Shown here in pieces: positions 34,333-42,802 of a stretch of 64,000 nucleotides of DNA. The notes beneath the pieces are model-generated. The model searched no databases, had not been told where the DNA came from, and was given only the letters and a program-made list of their open reading frames with translations. Each line of letters starts with the position of its first letter. Positions within the stretch are counted from its first letter, which is position 1. The position numbers and the translations under genes were made by a program. Source of the stretch: Clostridium sp. (GTDB taxonomy: Bacteria; Bacillota; Clostridia; Clostridiales; Clostridiaceae); NCBI RefSeq assembly GCF_029267215.1, contig NZ_JARIDH010000019.1:62001-126000 (forward strand). Direction: 5' to 3'.

Positions 34333-36933
34333 TTATTTTAATTTATACCAATCTTCACCTATGTTAACATCCACATCTAATGGAACACTTAACTTAATAG
34401 TGTTTTCCATCTCTTCTTTAAGAAGTTTCTTAACTTCATTAAGTTCACCTTCAACTACATTTATTATAAGTTCATCATGAACTTGAAGTATTAATCTACT
34501 CTTTAAATTTAATTCTCTTATTTTTTTATATACATTTACCATAGCAAGCTTTATTATATCTGCTGCTGTCCCTTGTATAGGAGCATTCATTGCAAGTCTT
34601 TCCCCTAAAGATTTAACTATTTTATTTGAAGCATTTACTTCTGGTATATATCTTCTTCTATTTAACATAGTTAAAACATATCCCTTTGTTTTTGCCTCTT
34701 CTATAACATTTGAAATATACTCTTTAATTTTAGGATATCTTTCAAAATATATATCCATATATTCCTTAGCTTCTTTTCTACTTATGTGTAAATCCTGTGA
34801 AAGACTAAAATCGCTTATTCCATAAACTATACCAAAGTTTACGGCTTTTGCTCTACTTCTCATTAAAGTAGTAACCTCTTCAACTGGTACCTTAAATACT
34901 TCTGATGCTGTCTTAGTGTGTATATCTGAATGATGATTAAATGCATTTATCATATTTTTATCATCAGCTATGTGAGCAAGTACTCTAAGTTCTATTTGTG
35001 AATAGTCAGCTGAAATTAATAAGTCTCCTTCATTCTTTGGTATGAACACCTTTCTTATTTCTCTACCCATTTCATATTTAACAGGTATATTTTGAAGATT
35101 AGGTTCTGTTGATGAAAGTCTTCCTGTAGTTGTTACTGTTTGGTTAAATGTTGAGTGAATAGAACCATCCTCATCAATAACAGCTTTTAATCCCTCAACA
35201 TATGTTGAGTAAATTTTAGAAAGTTGTCTAAAGTATGTTATCTTCTCTATGATTGGATGCTTATCCTTTAACTTATCTAAAACCTCAGCATTTGTTGAGT
35301 ATCCTGTCTTAGTTTTCTTTATAACAGGTAAATCTAATTTTTCAAATAATATTTTTCCAAGTTGCTTTGGAGAATTTATGTTAAACTCTTCTTCTGCTAG
35401 GTCAAATATTGTTTTTTGAGTTTCATCAATTTCCTTTTTAAACTTTATTGAAAGCTCATCTAATATGTCTTTATTAACCTTAAATCCTATTGATTCCATA
35501 GAAGATAAAACCACTTCTAAAGGAAGCTCAATGTCATACATTAATCTTTCCATTTTTTCTTCTTCTATTTTTTTCTTTAAAACATAAGTTAAATCCTTCA
35601 TAAATGATATTTCTACCTTGTTTTCTTCTCCCTCTTTAATATTTGGGAATTTTGAAAGGTAGCTATTTATCAATGACATAAGTTTATAATCACCCTTTGA
35701 AGAGTCTATTAAATATGCGGCTAACTCACAATCAAAAGCTAATCCATTTAACTTAATTCCTAACTTTCTTAAGGCAGTTATGGCATTTTTAACACTATAT
35801 CCATTCTTTAATATATTTTTCTCTTCAAAAAACTTCTTAAATAATTCTAAATTGCTTTCATCTTCTTTTAACTCTTTAAAATTAATCTCATAGTTTTTAT
35901 CATTAAAGTTTATAAATATTTTATCAATCTCTATAGTAGAATATTTTTCTTCATTTAAATAAGTGAAATTTATGAATACTTCTTTTTCTAAAGAAGCAAG
36001 TGCTTTCTCTAACACTTCTTTACTATCTATAACCTCACATTGAACCTCTAATTCTGGTTCCTCTTCCTCTCCATCTGATAACTTATCTATAATAGATTTC
36101 ATTTGAAGCTTTGTAAATAAGGCTTTTAATTCATCTTTATTGTATTCTTCTTTAGATTTTATTTCATCTAGGTTAAAATCTATTGGAACATTAGTCATAA
36201 TAGTTGCAAGTTTTTTTGAGAATATTGCTTGTTCACTATATTCTGTTAAATTCTCTTTTAACTTCTTACCACTTATGTTGTCTATATTTTCTAAAACTGC
36301 TTCAATTGAGCCATACTCTTTTATAAGTTTAAATGCAGTTTTCTCTCCTACCCCTGGCACTCCTGGGATATTATCTGACTTATCTCCCATAAGCCCCTTA
36401 ACATCTATAAACTGAGTTGGAGTAACCCCAAATTCTTCAACCATTCTATCAAAGTTGTAAACCTCTGTTTCAGAAACTCCTCTTTTAGTTATGCATACAT
36501 TTATATTTTGAGAAGCTAATTGAAGAGCATCCTTATCTCCAGTCATTACGAATACTTCAATTCCTTCACCCTCTGCAAACTTAGCTAAACTTCCTATAAT
36601 ATCGTCAGCCTCAAATCCATCTAACTCATAAGTTGTAATTGAAAAAAGCTTAAGCATTTTCTTTACTATTGGAAACTGTTCTGAGAGTTCTTCTGGCATT
36701 TTCTTTCTTCCAGCCTTGTAATCACCATACTCTAAATGTCTAAAAGTAGGTGCTTTCTTATCAAAAGTACAAACTATATAATCTGGCTTTATATCATCTT
36801 TCATTTTAAAAAGCATATTTGTAAAACCATAAATAGCATTTGTATGAGTACCTTCACTATTACTTAAAAGGGGTACTGCATAAAATGCTCTATTTAAAAG
36901 ACTGTTTCCGTCCAATATTAATAATCTTTTCAT
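34333..36933 (-). CDS. polA: DNA polymerase I
   Basis: The 866-residue enzyme fills gaps and removes primers. The 5'-nuclease domain (residues 1-300) has LLILDGNSLLNRAFYA, GFEADDIIGSLAK and VMTGDKDALQL. The middle 3'-5' exonuclease-like domain lacks the Asp-x-Glu site (the strand reads FINFTYLNEE), so proofreading is probably lost, as in Taq and Bacillus enzymes. The polymerase domain has motif A SADYSQIELRVLAH, motif B RSRAKAVNFGIVYG and motif C VHDELI. ATG at 36933 follows GGAGGAAG; an upstream in-frame TTG at 36945 overlaps the site. Confidence 0.96.
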   Translation of the reverse strand: MKRLLILDGNSLLNRAFYAVPLLSNSEGTHTNAIYGFTNMLFKMKDDIKPDYIVCTFDKKAPTFRHLEYGDYKAGRKKMPEELSEQFPIVKKMLKLFSITTYELDGFEADDIIGSLAKFAEGEGIEVFVMTGDKDALQLASQNINVCITKRGVSETEVYNFDRMVEEFGVTPTQFIDVKGLMGDKSDNIPGVPGVGEKTAFKLIKEYGSIEAVLENIDNISGKKLKENLTEYSEQAIFSKKLATIMTNVPIDFNLDEIKSKEEYNKDELKALFTKLQMKSIIDKLSDGEEEEPELEVQCEVIDSKEVLEKALASLEKEVFINFTYLNEEKYSTIEIDKIFINFNDKNYEINFKELKEDESNLELFKKFFEEKNILKNGYSVKNAITALRKLGIKLNGLAFDCELAAYLIDSSKGDYKLMSLINSYLSKFPNIKEGEENKVEISFMKDLTYVLKKKIEEEKMERLMYDIELPLEVVLSSMESIGFKVNKDILDELSIKFKKEIDETQKTIFDLAEEEFNINSPKQLGKILFEKLDLPVIKKTKTGYSTNAEVLDKLKDKHPIIEKITYFRQLSKIYSTYVEGLKAVIDEDGSIHSTFNQTVTTTGRLSSTEPNLQNIPVKYEMGREIRKVFIPKNEGDLLISADYSQIELRVLAHIADDKNMINAFNHHSDIHTKTASEVFKVPVEEVTTLMRSRAKAVNFGIVYGISDFSLSQDLHISRKEAKEYMDIYFERYPKIKEYISNVIEEAKTKGYVLTMLNRRRYIPEVNASNKIVKSLGERLAMNAPIQGTAADIIKLAMVNVYKKIRELNLKSRLILQVHDELIINVVEGELNEVKKLLKEEMENTIKLSVPLDVDVNIGEDWYKLK

Positions 36934-37004
36934 TTCTTCCTCCAACTATGTTTATTTAAATAACATATTCTTGTTCATATTATCTAAAGGTATAAAACTT
37001 ATAA

Positions 37005-37051
37005 AACTAAAATTTATAAATATGAAAAGAATATATTTATAAATTTTAGTC
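37005..37051 (-). terminator. AT-rich 18-pair hairpin after glsA
   Basis: A perfect stem, ACTAAAATTTATAAATAT (37006-37023) with its complement at 37033-37050, nine-base loop. On the reverse strand it lies 60 bases after glsA and ends in TTTTATAAGTTTTAT. Confidence 0.6.
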
Positions 37052-37110
37052 ACAAAAGTTTTTAATACTCTTTTAATTATTTCCATTAGTTTTAATTATA
37101 TTATCATATT

Positions 37111-38028
37111 TTAGAAAATACTTAAATCTAATTCCTCTGATAAATCTTTCATAACATGAGTACCAGCTATGCTGTTTCCTTTATCATCTAAAGCAGGTCC
37201 AAATATACCTATACCCATTCTTCTTGGAACAGCAGCCATTATTCCTCCGCCAACTCCACTCTTAGCAGGAATTCCTATATGAACTGCAAACTTTCCTGAG
37301 TCATCATACATTCCACAAGTAACCATTATAGTTTTTATTATTCTACAAACTTCCCTTGATATTACTCTTTCTCCACTCCAAGGTAATACTCCATCATTGG
37401 CAAGCATTGCACCAAGTCTAGCTAAATCCTTTGCATTTACTTCTAATGAACATTGTCTAAAGTATAAATCTAATATATCGTCTATATTTCCTTCTATAAC
37501 TCCATTACTCTTCATAAAATAAGCTAAGGCTCTATTTCTATCCCCAGTTTCTTTTTCTGATAAATAAACATCCTCATTTAAATCTATAGTATCATTTCCC
37601 ATTACTTTTCTAGTAAACTCTAAAATCCTTTGGAATTTATCATCAACATCCTCTCCCTCTATTAAAGAAGTAGTTAGGATAGCTCCTGAGTTAACCATTG
37701 GATTAAAAGGTTTTTTAGATGGTTTTCTCTCTAATGAAACTATACTATTAAAACTATCTCCAGTAGGTTCAACTCCAACTCTAGAAAACACTCTATCTTT
37801 TCCATTATCTAAGATTGCAATCATTAAACTTATAACCTTTGATATACTCTGGATTGTAAATTTCTTTTCATACTCTCCAGCACCCTCTTCTTTACCATCA
37901 AGAGTAACTATATATATACCTAAATCTTCTTTATTTGCTTTTTCTAATTCTGGAATATATGATGCTAATTTTCCATGTTCTACGTATTGTCTATTATCCT
38001 CTATTAAATTTTCAAGAAAATTCTTCAC
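37111..38028 (-). CDS. glsA: Glutaminase
   Basis: The 305-residue serine-dependent glutaminase hydrolyses glutamine to glutamate and ammonia. It has a beta-lactamase-like fold with the SxxK motif in QSISKV (Ser about 60). Further family segments are NPMVNSGAI near residue 110, YFMKSNGVIEGN near residue 170 and the C-terminal PAKSGVGGGIMA. GTG at 38028 follows GGAGAG. In enteric clostridia glutaminase can aid acid resistance; that role is not shown here. It is monocistronic. Confidence 0.94.
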   Translation of the reverse strand: MKNFLENLIEDNRQYVEHGKLASYIPELEKANKEDLGIYIVTLDGKEEGAGEYEKKFTIQSISKVISLMIAILDNGKDRVFSRVGVEPTGDSFNSIVSLERKPSKKPFNPMVNSGAILTTSLIEGEDVDDKFQRILEFTRKVMGNDTIDLNEDVYLSEKETGDRNRALAYFMKSNGVIEGNIDDILDLYFRQCSLEVNAKDLARLGAMLANDGVLPWSGERVISREVCRIIKTIMVTCGMYDDSGKFAVHIGIPAKSGVGGGIMAAVPRRMGIGIFGPALDDKGNSIAGTHVMKDLSEELDLSIF

Positions 38029-38223
38029 TTTTGTTCTCTCCTTACCATTTAATTTGTAACATACTAATCTAATAATCTATAACCATTATAACATTTTAAT
38101 TTACTTATTATAAATATTTAAATCCTTTTGAATTCTTAATCTTACTATAAATTTAAAAACATTTCAAATTAACTTTTTTATTTTTATTTCATATTCTATA
38201 GTAAAATATTTTGAGGTTTTTTT

Positions 38224-38739
38224 ATGGATATAAATGATTTAAATATATTAATTAAATATTTGGATACTCTCTCAATAAAAGATTATAAAAAAAAATTCAC
38301 TTTTTTAGGGGAAGGAATTGCAAGAAAAGTTTTTGCATTAAATAAAAATTTAGTTGTTAAGGTTGCTAAAGATGAAGATGGACTTCATCAAAATTTTGTT
38401 GAAAGCTATATATATAATAATACCCCCTTAAATCTTAAAAGATATCTCTGTCCAGTTTTGATTTATAAAAAAAACTTTTTGATTATGCCTAGAGCAGAAA
38501 AGCTTTTAAACATTAGAAGAGCCTCTTTTGTTAAATTAGATGAATTAAGAGATGAAAACACAGTTTATGAAGATATAGCTAATCTTTCTGAAAAATTTCT
38601 ACTTTTTAAAGAAGATTTATATGTTCATAGTTCATGGGGTTTTCTAAATGATAATTATTACTTGATTGATTATGGATGCACTTCAGAAAAAGGGGATTTA
38701 TATTATGATTTTATCATGAGATTAAATGGTCTTTTATAA
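38224..38739 (+). CDS. Small kinase-like protein, possibly inactive
   Basis: A 171-residue protein with a partial protein-kinase fold. The glycine loop FLGEGIARKVF is near residue 27 and the ATP lysine in VVKVAKD near residue 46. The catalytic-loop equivalent reads DLYVHSSWG where active relatives usually have Asp and Asn, while the metal Asp in LIDYG remains. So it may bind but not transfer phosphate. ATG at 38224 has a GAGG site. It resembles YrzF/YbdM-type minimal kinases. The next gene starts 84 bases on. Confidence 0.6.
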   Translation: MDINDLNILIKYLDTLSIKDYKKKFTFLGEGIARKVFALNKNLVVKVAKDEDGLHQNFVESYIYNNTPLNLKRYLCPVLIYKKNFLIMPRAEKLLNIRRASFVKLDELRDENTVYEDIANLSEKFLLFKEDLYVHSSWGFLNDNYYLIDYGCTSEKGDLYYDFIMRLNGLL

Positions 38740-38822
38740 AAATAATAATTCTTATTATTTGTTTTATAAATTTCTGTAGATTATAATATATTATAAGAAT
38801 TTGTAAAGAAAGGCCTGATATT

Positions 38823-40058
38823 ATGGATAAATTTCAAAGCATGTTAGAAAATTATGCAAAACTTGCCACACATATAGGAGTAAACGTTCAAGAGGGCCAA
38901 ACTCTTGTAATTTCATCACCTATAGAATGTGCAGAATTTACAAGAATGCTTGTTAAATCAGCTTACGAAAAAGGAGCTAAAGAAGTAGTTGTTCAATGGA
39001 GCGATGAAATAAGCAGCAAATTAAAATATGAATACTCCCCATTAGAAGTTTTTGAAAGCTTTCCAGATTGGATGAAAGAATCAAGATTAAGCTATGCTAA
39101 AGAAGGTGCTTGTTTCTTAAGTATATCAGCTTCTGACCCCGAACTTCTAAAAAATATAGATCCAGCTAAAATTGCAGCTTTTAGAAAATCATCAAGTACT
39201 GCCTTAAGAGAATTCAGCGAATTATTAATGAGCAATAAAAATTCTTGGTCAATAGTTTCTATTCCAACAAAAGCTTGGGCTAAAAAAATATTCTCTGAAT
39301 TATCAGAAGAAGAAGCAGTAGATAAATTATGGAGTGAAATATTTAAAATAGTTAGAGTTGATGCTGATGATCCAGTAGCTGCTTGGAATAAACATAAAGA
39401 AACATTAAAATTCCATATGGATTATTTAAACGAAAAGAATTTAAAATCTCTTCACTTTGAAAATTCATTAGGAACAGATTTAACAATTGAACTGCCAGAA
39501 AATCATCTTTGGGCTGGTGGAGCTGAATATACTCAAGATGGAGTTGAATTCATAGCTAATATGCCTACAGAAGAAGTCTTCTCAATGCCACACAAAAATG
39601 GTGTTAATGGAATAGTTTATAGTTCAAAACCATTAAACTACGGTGGAAACTTAATAAATAACTTCTCAGTTACATTTAAAGATGGTAAAGTTGTAGATTT
39701 TAAAGCTGAAGAAGGATATGATACATTAAAACATCTTTTAGATACTGATGAAGGGGCTAAACACTTAGGAGAGGTTGCACTTGTTCCTTATGACTCACCA
39801 ATATCAAACTCAGGAATAATATTCTTTAATACTTTATATGATGAAAATGCTTCATGTCACTTAGCTTTCGGTAAAGCATACTCATTATGTATTAAAAATG
39901 GTGAAAATATGAGCAATGAAGAATTAGAAAAAGCAGGTGCAAATGATTCATTAACTCATGTTGACTTCATGATAGGAACTAAAGATTTAAAAATAACTGG
40001 TTTAACTCATGATGGTACTAAAATTTCTGTTTTTGAGAATGGAAACTGGGCATTTTAA
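38823..40058 (+). CDS. Aminopeptidase, peptidase family M29 (AmpS/PepS type)
   Basis: The 411-residue cytoplasmic metallo-aminopeptidase removes N-terminal residues from peptides. It opens with the family pattern YAKLATHIGVNVQEGQTL, has GTDLTIELPENHLWAGG near residue 225 and the metal region NMPTEEVFSMPHKNGVNG near residue 243, and ends with SLTHVDFMIGTKDLKITG. ATG at 38823 is preceded by AAAGG. A terminator follows. Confidence 0.93.
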   Translation: MDKFQSMLENYAKLATHIGVNVQEGQTLVISSPIECAEFTRMLVKSAYEKGAKEVVVQWSDEISSKLKYEYSPLEVFESFPDWMKESRLSYAKEGACFLSISASDPELLKNIDPAKIAAFRKSSSTALREFSELLMSNKNSWSIVSIPTKAWAKKIFSELSEEEAVDKLWSEIFKIVRVDADDPVAAWNKHKETLKFHMDYLNEKNLKSLHFENSLGTDLTIELPENHLWAGGAEYTQDGVEFIANMPTEEVFSMPHKNGVNGIVYSSKPLNYGGNLINNFSVTFKDGKVVDFKAEEGYDTLKHLLDTDEGAKHLGEVALVPYDSPISNSGIIFFNTLYDENASCHLAFGKAYSLCIKNGENMSNEELEKAGANDSLTHVDFMIGTKDLKITGLTHDGTKISVFENGNWAF

Positions 40059-40121
40059 TAAAAACTTCTAAATAATTTATTTTGAAACATCATTAAAGTT
40101 TTTAAATAAATTTCTTAAAAC

Positions 40122-40165
40122 AAAAGGATAGCCTTAAAGAAAAAAGACTATCCTTTTTTTTTATT
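40122..40165 (+). terminator. Terminator after the M29 aminopeptidase gene
   Basis: AAAAGGATAG pairs with CTATCCTTTT around a 16-base loop and is followed by a T-run. Confidence 0.8.
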
Positions 40166-40249
40166 ATTTTAACTAAATTTTTTTCATTCTAAATTTAAAA
40201 ACACTTTATTTTTAATAAAAAAACTTTAAACTTAATTGACGGAGACATC

Positions 40250-40333
40250 CTATTGTAATTTAAATTTTTTCTCATCATAACCTAAAAATAAAACTAAAAA
40301 TATAACTTCCATAACCTCAAATAATTTTTTCAT
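40250..40333 (-). CDS. 27-residue hydrophobic peptide
   Basis: An AAAAGGAG ribosome binding site lies nine bases before an ATG that opens a 27-residue frame. The peptide has an MKKLFE start, a hydrophobic core VIFLVLFLG long enough to enter a membrane, then a charged tail DEKKFKLQ. It looks like small membrane peptides of the type I toxin or regulatory class, but I know no match. It lies 200 bases downstream of the RNase P RNA terminator, on the same strand. Confidence 0.45.
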   Translation of the reverse strand: MKKLFEVMEVIFLVLFLGYDEKKFKLQ

Positions 40334-40532
40334 TAGTTTCAACTCCTTTTATATCTTACATACTTAATTATATCTTTCTTAGATATATTTTCATATTTTT
40401 CTATATTACGAATTCCTTTCAAATTTGTAATCTTCTATATTAGATATATCCAATTAAAATAAATTAATACTGTAATATAAAAGAGATTTATACAATAAAA
40501 ACCTAGTATATTTTTAAATTACCTATAAAAAT

Positions 40533-40568
40533 AAAAAAACACTTAGGTAAATAACCTAGTGTTTTTAA
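40533..40568 (-). terminator. Terminator of RNase P RNA
   Basis: On the reverse strand AAAAACACTAGGT pairs with ACCTAAGTGTTTTT around a short loop, followed by T-rich sequence. It starts just after the RNase P RNA 3' end. Confidence 0.85.
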
Positions 40569-40571
40569 AAA

Positions 40572-40918
40572 CGAGACAAGTCTATAAGCCGAGTTCTGTA
40601 TTTGACAATCATCTATCTAGGCCTACCGTTACCGATAGGCTCAAGCGACACACCCGAGGACGGGACGGGCAGCCCCTATATGTCCTCCTATTTGGTCTTG
40701 CTTCGAATGGGGTTTACATAGCAGTATAGTCACCTATACACTGGTAAGCTCTTACCTCACCTTTCCACCCTTACCTAGACAAGTCTAGGCGGTTTATTTC
40801 TGTTGCACTATCCTTAGAGTCACCTCCACTGGACGTTATCCAGCATCCTGCCCTATGAAGCTCGGACTTTCCTCTCCTAGTTCAAAGACTAGCAGCAATT
40901 GTCTGGCTTACTCGCAAG
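40572..40918 (-). ncRNA. rnpB: RNase P RNA, bacterial type B
   Basis: About 347 bases on the reverse strand form the catalytic RNA that trims tRNA 5' ends. Recognisable conserved parts are GAGGAAAGTCCG near the 5' end, the ACAGAA segment after the GTGCAA turn (CRIV/CRV region), and P1 formed by AGTAAGCC with GGCTTAT near the 3' end. The paired GGCTGCCCGTCCC-type stem and the Firmicute-like helices indicate type B. Ends are set by homology to within a few bases. Confidence 0.93.
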
Positions 40919-40922
40919 ATTA

Positions 40923-40951
40923 ATATTAACATATTAAATTGATTTTTTCAA
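40923..40951 (-). promoter_or_regulatory. Sigma-A promoter of rnpB
   Basis: On the reverse strand TTGAAA, 17 bases, TAATAT, ending about five to eight bases before the mature 5' end of RNase P RNA. Confidence 0.7.
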
Positions 40952-40960
40952 ATAAAATTT

Positions 40961-41226
40961 TTACCATCTCTTCCACAGTACTGTTATCAATATAATAATA
41001 GTAGCTAAAAATGCAATAGGAATACCTACTTGACTTATTATTAAAAGTATTAAAAATCCACCTATAACACACCATTTAAGTTCATTGTTTATCTTATTTT
41101 TATTATAGTTACTACACTTTTTTATCTTCCCATAATTTTTTTGAAATTTTTAACCAACCTATGAAAATCATTTTTTAACTCTCTAAAACAATCTTGATTT
41201 AAGTTATTATTAAAATTTGATCCCAT
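40961..41226 (-). pseudogene. Small membrane protein gene split by a -1 frameshift at an A7 tract
   Basis: From an ATG at 41226 the reverse strand reads 34 residues and stops at TAA. Shifting by -1 at the run of seven A (about residue 29) joins it to a second frame that continues to a stop at 40961, for about 88 residues. The first part is polar (NFNNNLNQDCFRELKNDF), then basic, then a single long membrane segment (GGFLILLIISQVGIPIAFLA region) ending in VLWKRW. The membrane half has no start codon or ribosome binding site of its own. It could be a broken gene, a phase-variable tract, transcriptional slippage or a sequencing error. Confidence 0.55.
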
Positions 41227-41317
41227 AAACTCTATCCTAAGTATTTTTATTATTATATTATATGAAGACTCCCCTACCTAAAGTGTATATAGCAAAACAA
41301 AAAGGCCCTATAAACTC

Positions 41318-42010
41318 TTAATCTCCAACACCGAAATCTGTGTTTTCAAATAGAACTTCTATGTTGTTATCATTTTTCTTTAAGAAAGAATACTCCTTTT
41401 CAAACCATTTTATAAGTTCTTCATCTCTCTTAAATTTAGTTGTATTTTCAGTCCATATATTTACTGTTCCATACTCAAAATTATTTAAAAGAGTTTCCAT
41501 ATCTCTCTTTATCATTTCTTTGGTTTGCCCTTTTATCCCAACCATTAAGCATATTGATTTAAAATATTTCTTTATTTCATTAACATCTTTAAATCTAGCA
41601 TTTTTATTTAAAACTTCATTTCTAAAATCATCATTAAAAGTTTCTATACCTGTTTTAAATATTATTGGAATATTAAAATATTCTTCTATTTCCTTTAATC
41701 TATTTCTATAACACCAATGTGCTTCAAAGAAAAGTTTTTTAATATTCTTTTCTTCCACAATCCTTTTAATATCTTCTAATGTTTCCTTAGGTAATTCAAA
41801 TACACTTCCTGAGTTTATAACTTCTAATACACCATAAACTCCCTTTACATTAGATAGGATTTCTTTATTTAATTTAACTATTTCTTCTACATTATTTGAA
41901 TTATCCTCTATATAATCACAAAAGGCACATTTTCCCCATACACAAGGAAAAGACTTTAATAAAACAATTTCTCTATTGTTTTTATTATGTATAACATTAT
42001 ATCTATCCAT
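41318..42010 (-). CDS. queL: Radical SAM enzyme, queuine lyase QueL
   Basis: A 230-residue small radical-SAM protein. The cluster cysteines are C23-x4-C28-x2-C31 (PCVWGKCAFCDY), followed by partial-barrel strands, including GVLEVINSGSVFELP (SAM-binding GGE equivalent) and IIFKTGIETFNDDFR. It is placed beyond a queuosine-family ECF S component and a nucleoside hydrolase, behind a preQ1-I riboswitch. QueL of Clostridioides difficile turns queuine into preQ1 for the cell's own tRNA-guanine transglycosylase. Assignment rests mainly on this gene order. ATG at 42010 follows GGAGAAATG. A palindromic repeat separates it from queT. Confidence 0.72.
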   Translation of the reverse strand: MDRYNVIHNKNNREIVLLKSFPCVWGKCAFCDYIEDNSNNVEEIVKLNKEILSNVKGVYGVLEVINSGSVFELPKETLEDIKRIVEEKNIKKLFFEAHWCYRNRLKEIEEYFNIPIIFKTGIETFNDDFRNEVLNKNARFKDVNEIKKYFKSICLMVGIKGQTKEMIKRDMETLLNNFEYGTVNIWTENTTKFKRDEELIKWFEKEYSFLKKNDNNIEVLFENTDFGVGD

Positions 42011-42073
42011 TACATTTCTCCATTTTCTAAATTTTAATTTTAACTAAAAAATTTTTACCTTCTATCAAACTGT

Positions 42074-42211
42074 TCTGTTTTAAGAGAGTTTTTATTTAGC
42101 TATCTCTTAAGACCTACTTAATTTCAATACTAGTTTAAATCAGAGTTCATCTAAGATTGAAGAACTTAATACCTAATAATATCATTAATTTTAGCACCAG
42201 TTTAAAACAAA
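42074..42211. repeat. Dispersed palindromic repeat (copy 2) between queT and queL
   Basis: The 52 bases from 42074, starting TCTGTTTTAA and including AAGACCTACTTAATTT, match the reverse complement of 23997-24048 with about five differences and one gap. The other end, TTAAAACAA at 42202-42210, is the inverted terminal counterpart. This copy is shorter (138 bases) than copy 1, mainly in the middle. Confidence 0.7.
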
Positions 42212-42231
42212 TCCTATGAAAGCCCCATTTA

Positions 42232-42792
42232 TTATCTGATTCTTTGGGTTTTAGCTAAAATACTACTAGGTAGTCTTCTGACAACTTGTACCATTATTAA
42301 TGCTGCTAAAAGCTTATCACTATAGTCTGTAATAAACTGAGTTATAAAGGCACTTAAAACTTTATTAACCCCTAAATTGTTTAAAATAACTATTATATAA
42401 CTTGAACCTGATGAAGTGAATCCATTAAATAAGTAAGCTGTTATTAATGCCCCACTAAAACTAACAAAAATAGTCATTATAAACACACTTATAAATATTT
42501 TCTTTCCTTTCATTAGACCCTTTTCATAAAAATATCCTGCAAAAAATCCTGTGAATATTTGAACTGGTGCAAAATATAAAGAATATATATCAAAAGTTAT
42601 TCCACTTGTTATACTTCCTAAAACTCCAGTAGCCACTCCATAGGCTGGTCCTAATATAAATCCAACCATTATTGTACCTAATGAATCTAAATAAATTGGT
42701 AATCTTAAATTTAAAGCTATAAATGCCCCTATTATATTTAATGCTATTCCTATTCCTACTATTGATATTTTTAAACTCTTTGAATTTCTCAT
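42232..42792 (-). CDS. queT: ECF transporter S component, queuosine precursor specific (QueT)
   Basis: The 186-residue membrane protein has about six hydrophobic segments, starting ISIVGIGIALNIIGAFIALN, with the S-component feature of small-residue-rich helix 1 and the LPIYLDSLGTIMVGFILGP stretch. S components give substrate specificity to energy-coupling factor transporters and use a shared ECF ATPase module encoded elsewhere. The riboswitch and neighbours indicate queuine or a queuosine precursor as substrate. I chose the ATG at 42792, after AGGGGGA and ten bases after the queK stop codon; upstream in-frame ATG codons overlap queK. Confidence 0.78.
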   Translation of the reverse strand: MRNSKSLKISIVGIGIALNIIGAFIALNLRLPIYLDSLGTIMVGFILGPAYGVATGVLGSITSGITFDIYSLYFAPVQIFTGFFAGYFYEKGLMKGKKIFISVFIMTIFVSFSGALITAYLFNGFTSSGSSYIIVILNNLGVNKVLSAFITQFITDYSDKLLAALIMVQVVRRLPSSILAKTQRIR

Positions 42793-42802
42793 TTTTATCC
42801 CC

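Larger units (their letters stand above)
40166..40571. other. Intergenic region holding a small peptide gene and the rnpB terminator
   Basis: About 400 very AT-rich bases between the aminopeptidase terminator and the RNase P RNA. One supported small frame (40250-40333) and the RNase P terminator (40533-40568) are the only contents I can see. Confidence 0.6.

Noticed and set aside
40250..40333. AgrD-type autoinducing peptide
   Set aside because: The peptide has a lysine start and hydrophobic core, but no Cys or Ser-containing thiolactone segment, and no AgrB or AgrC lies nearby.
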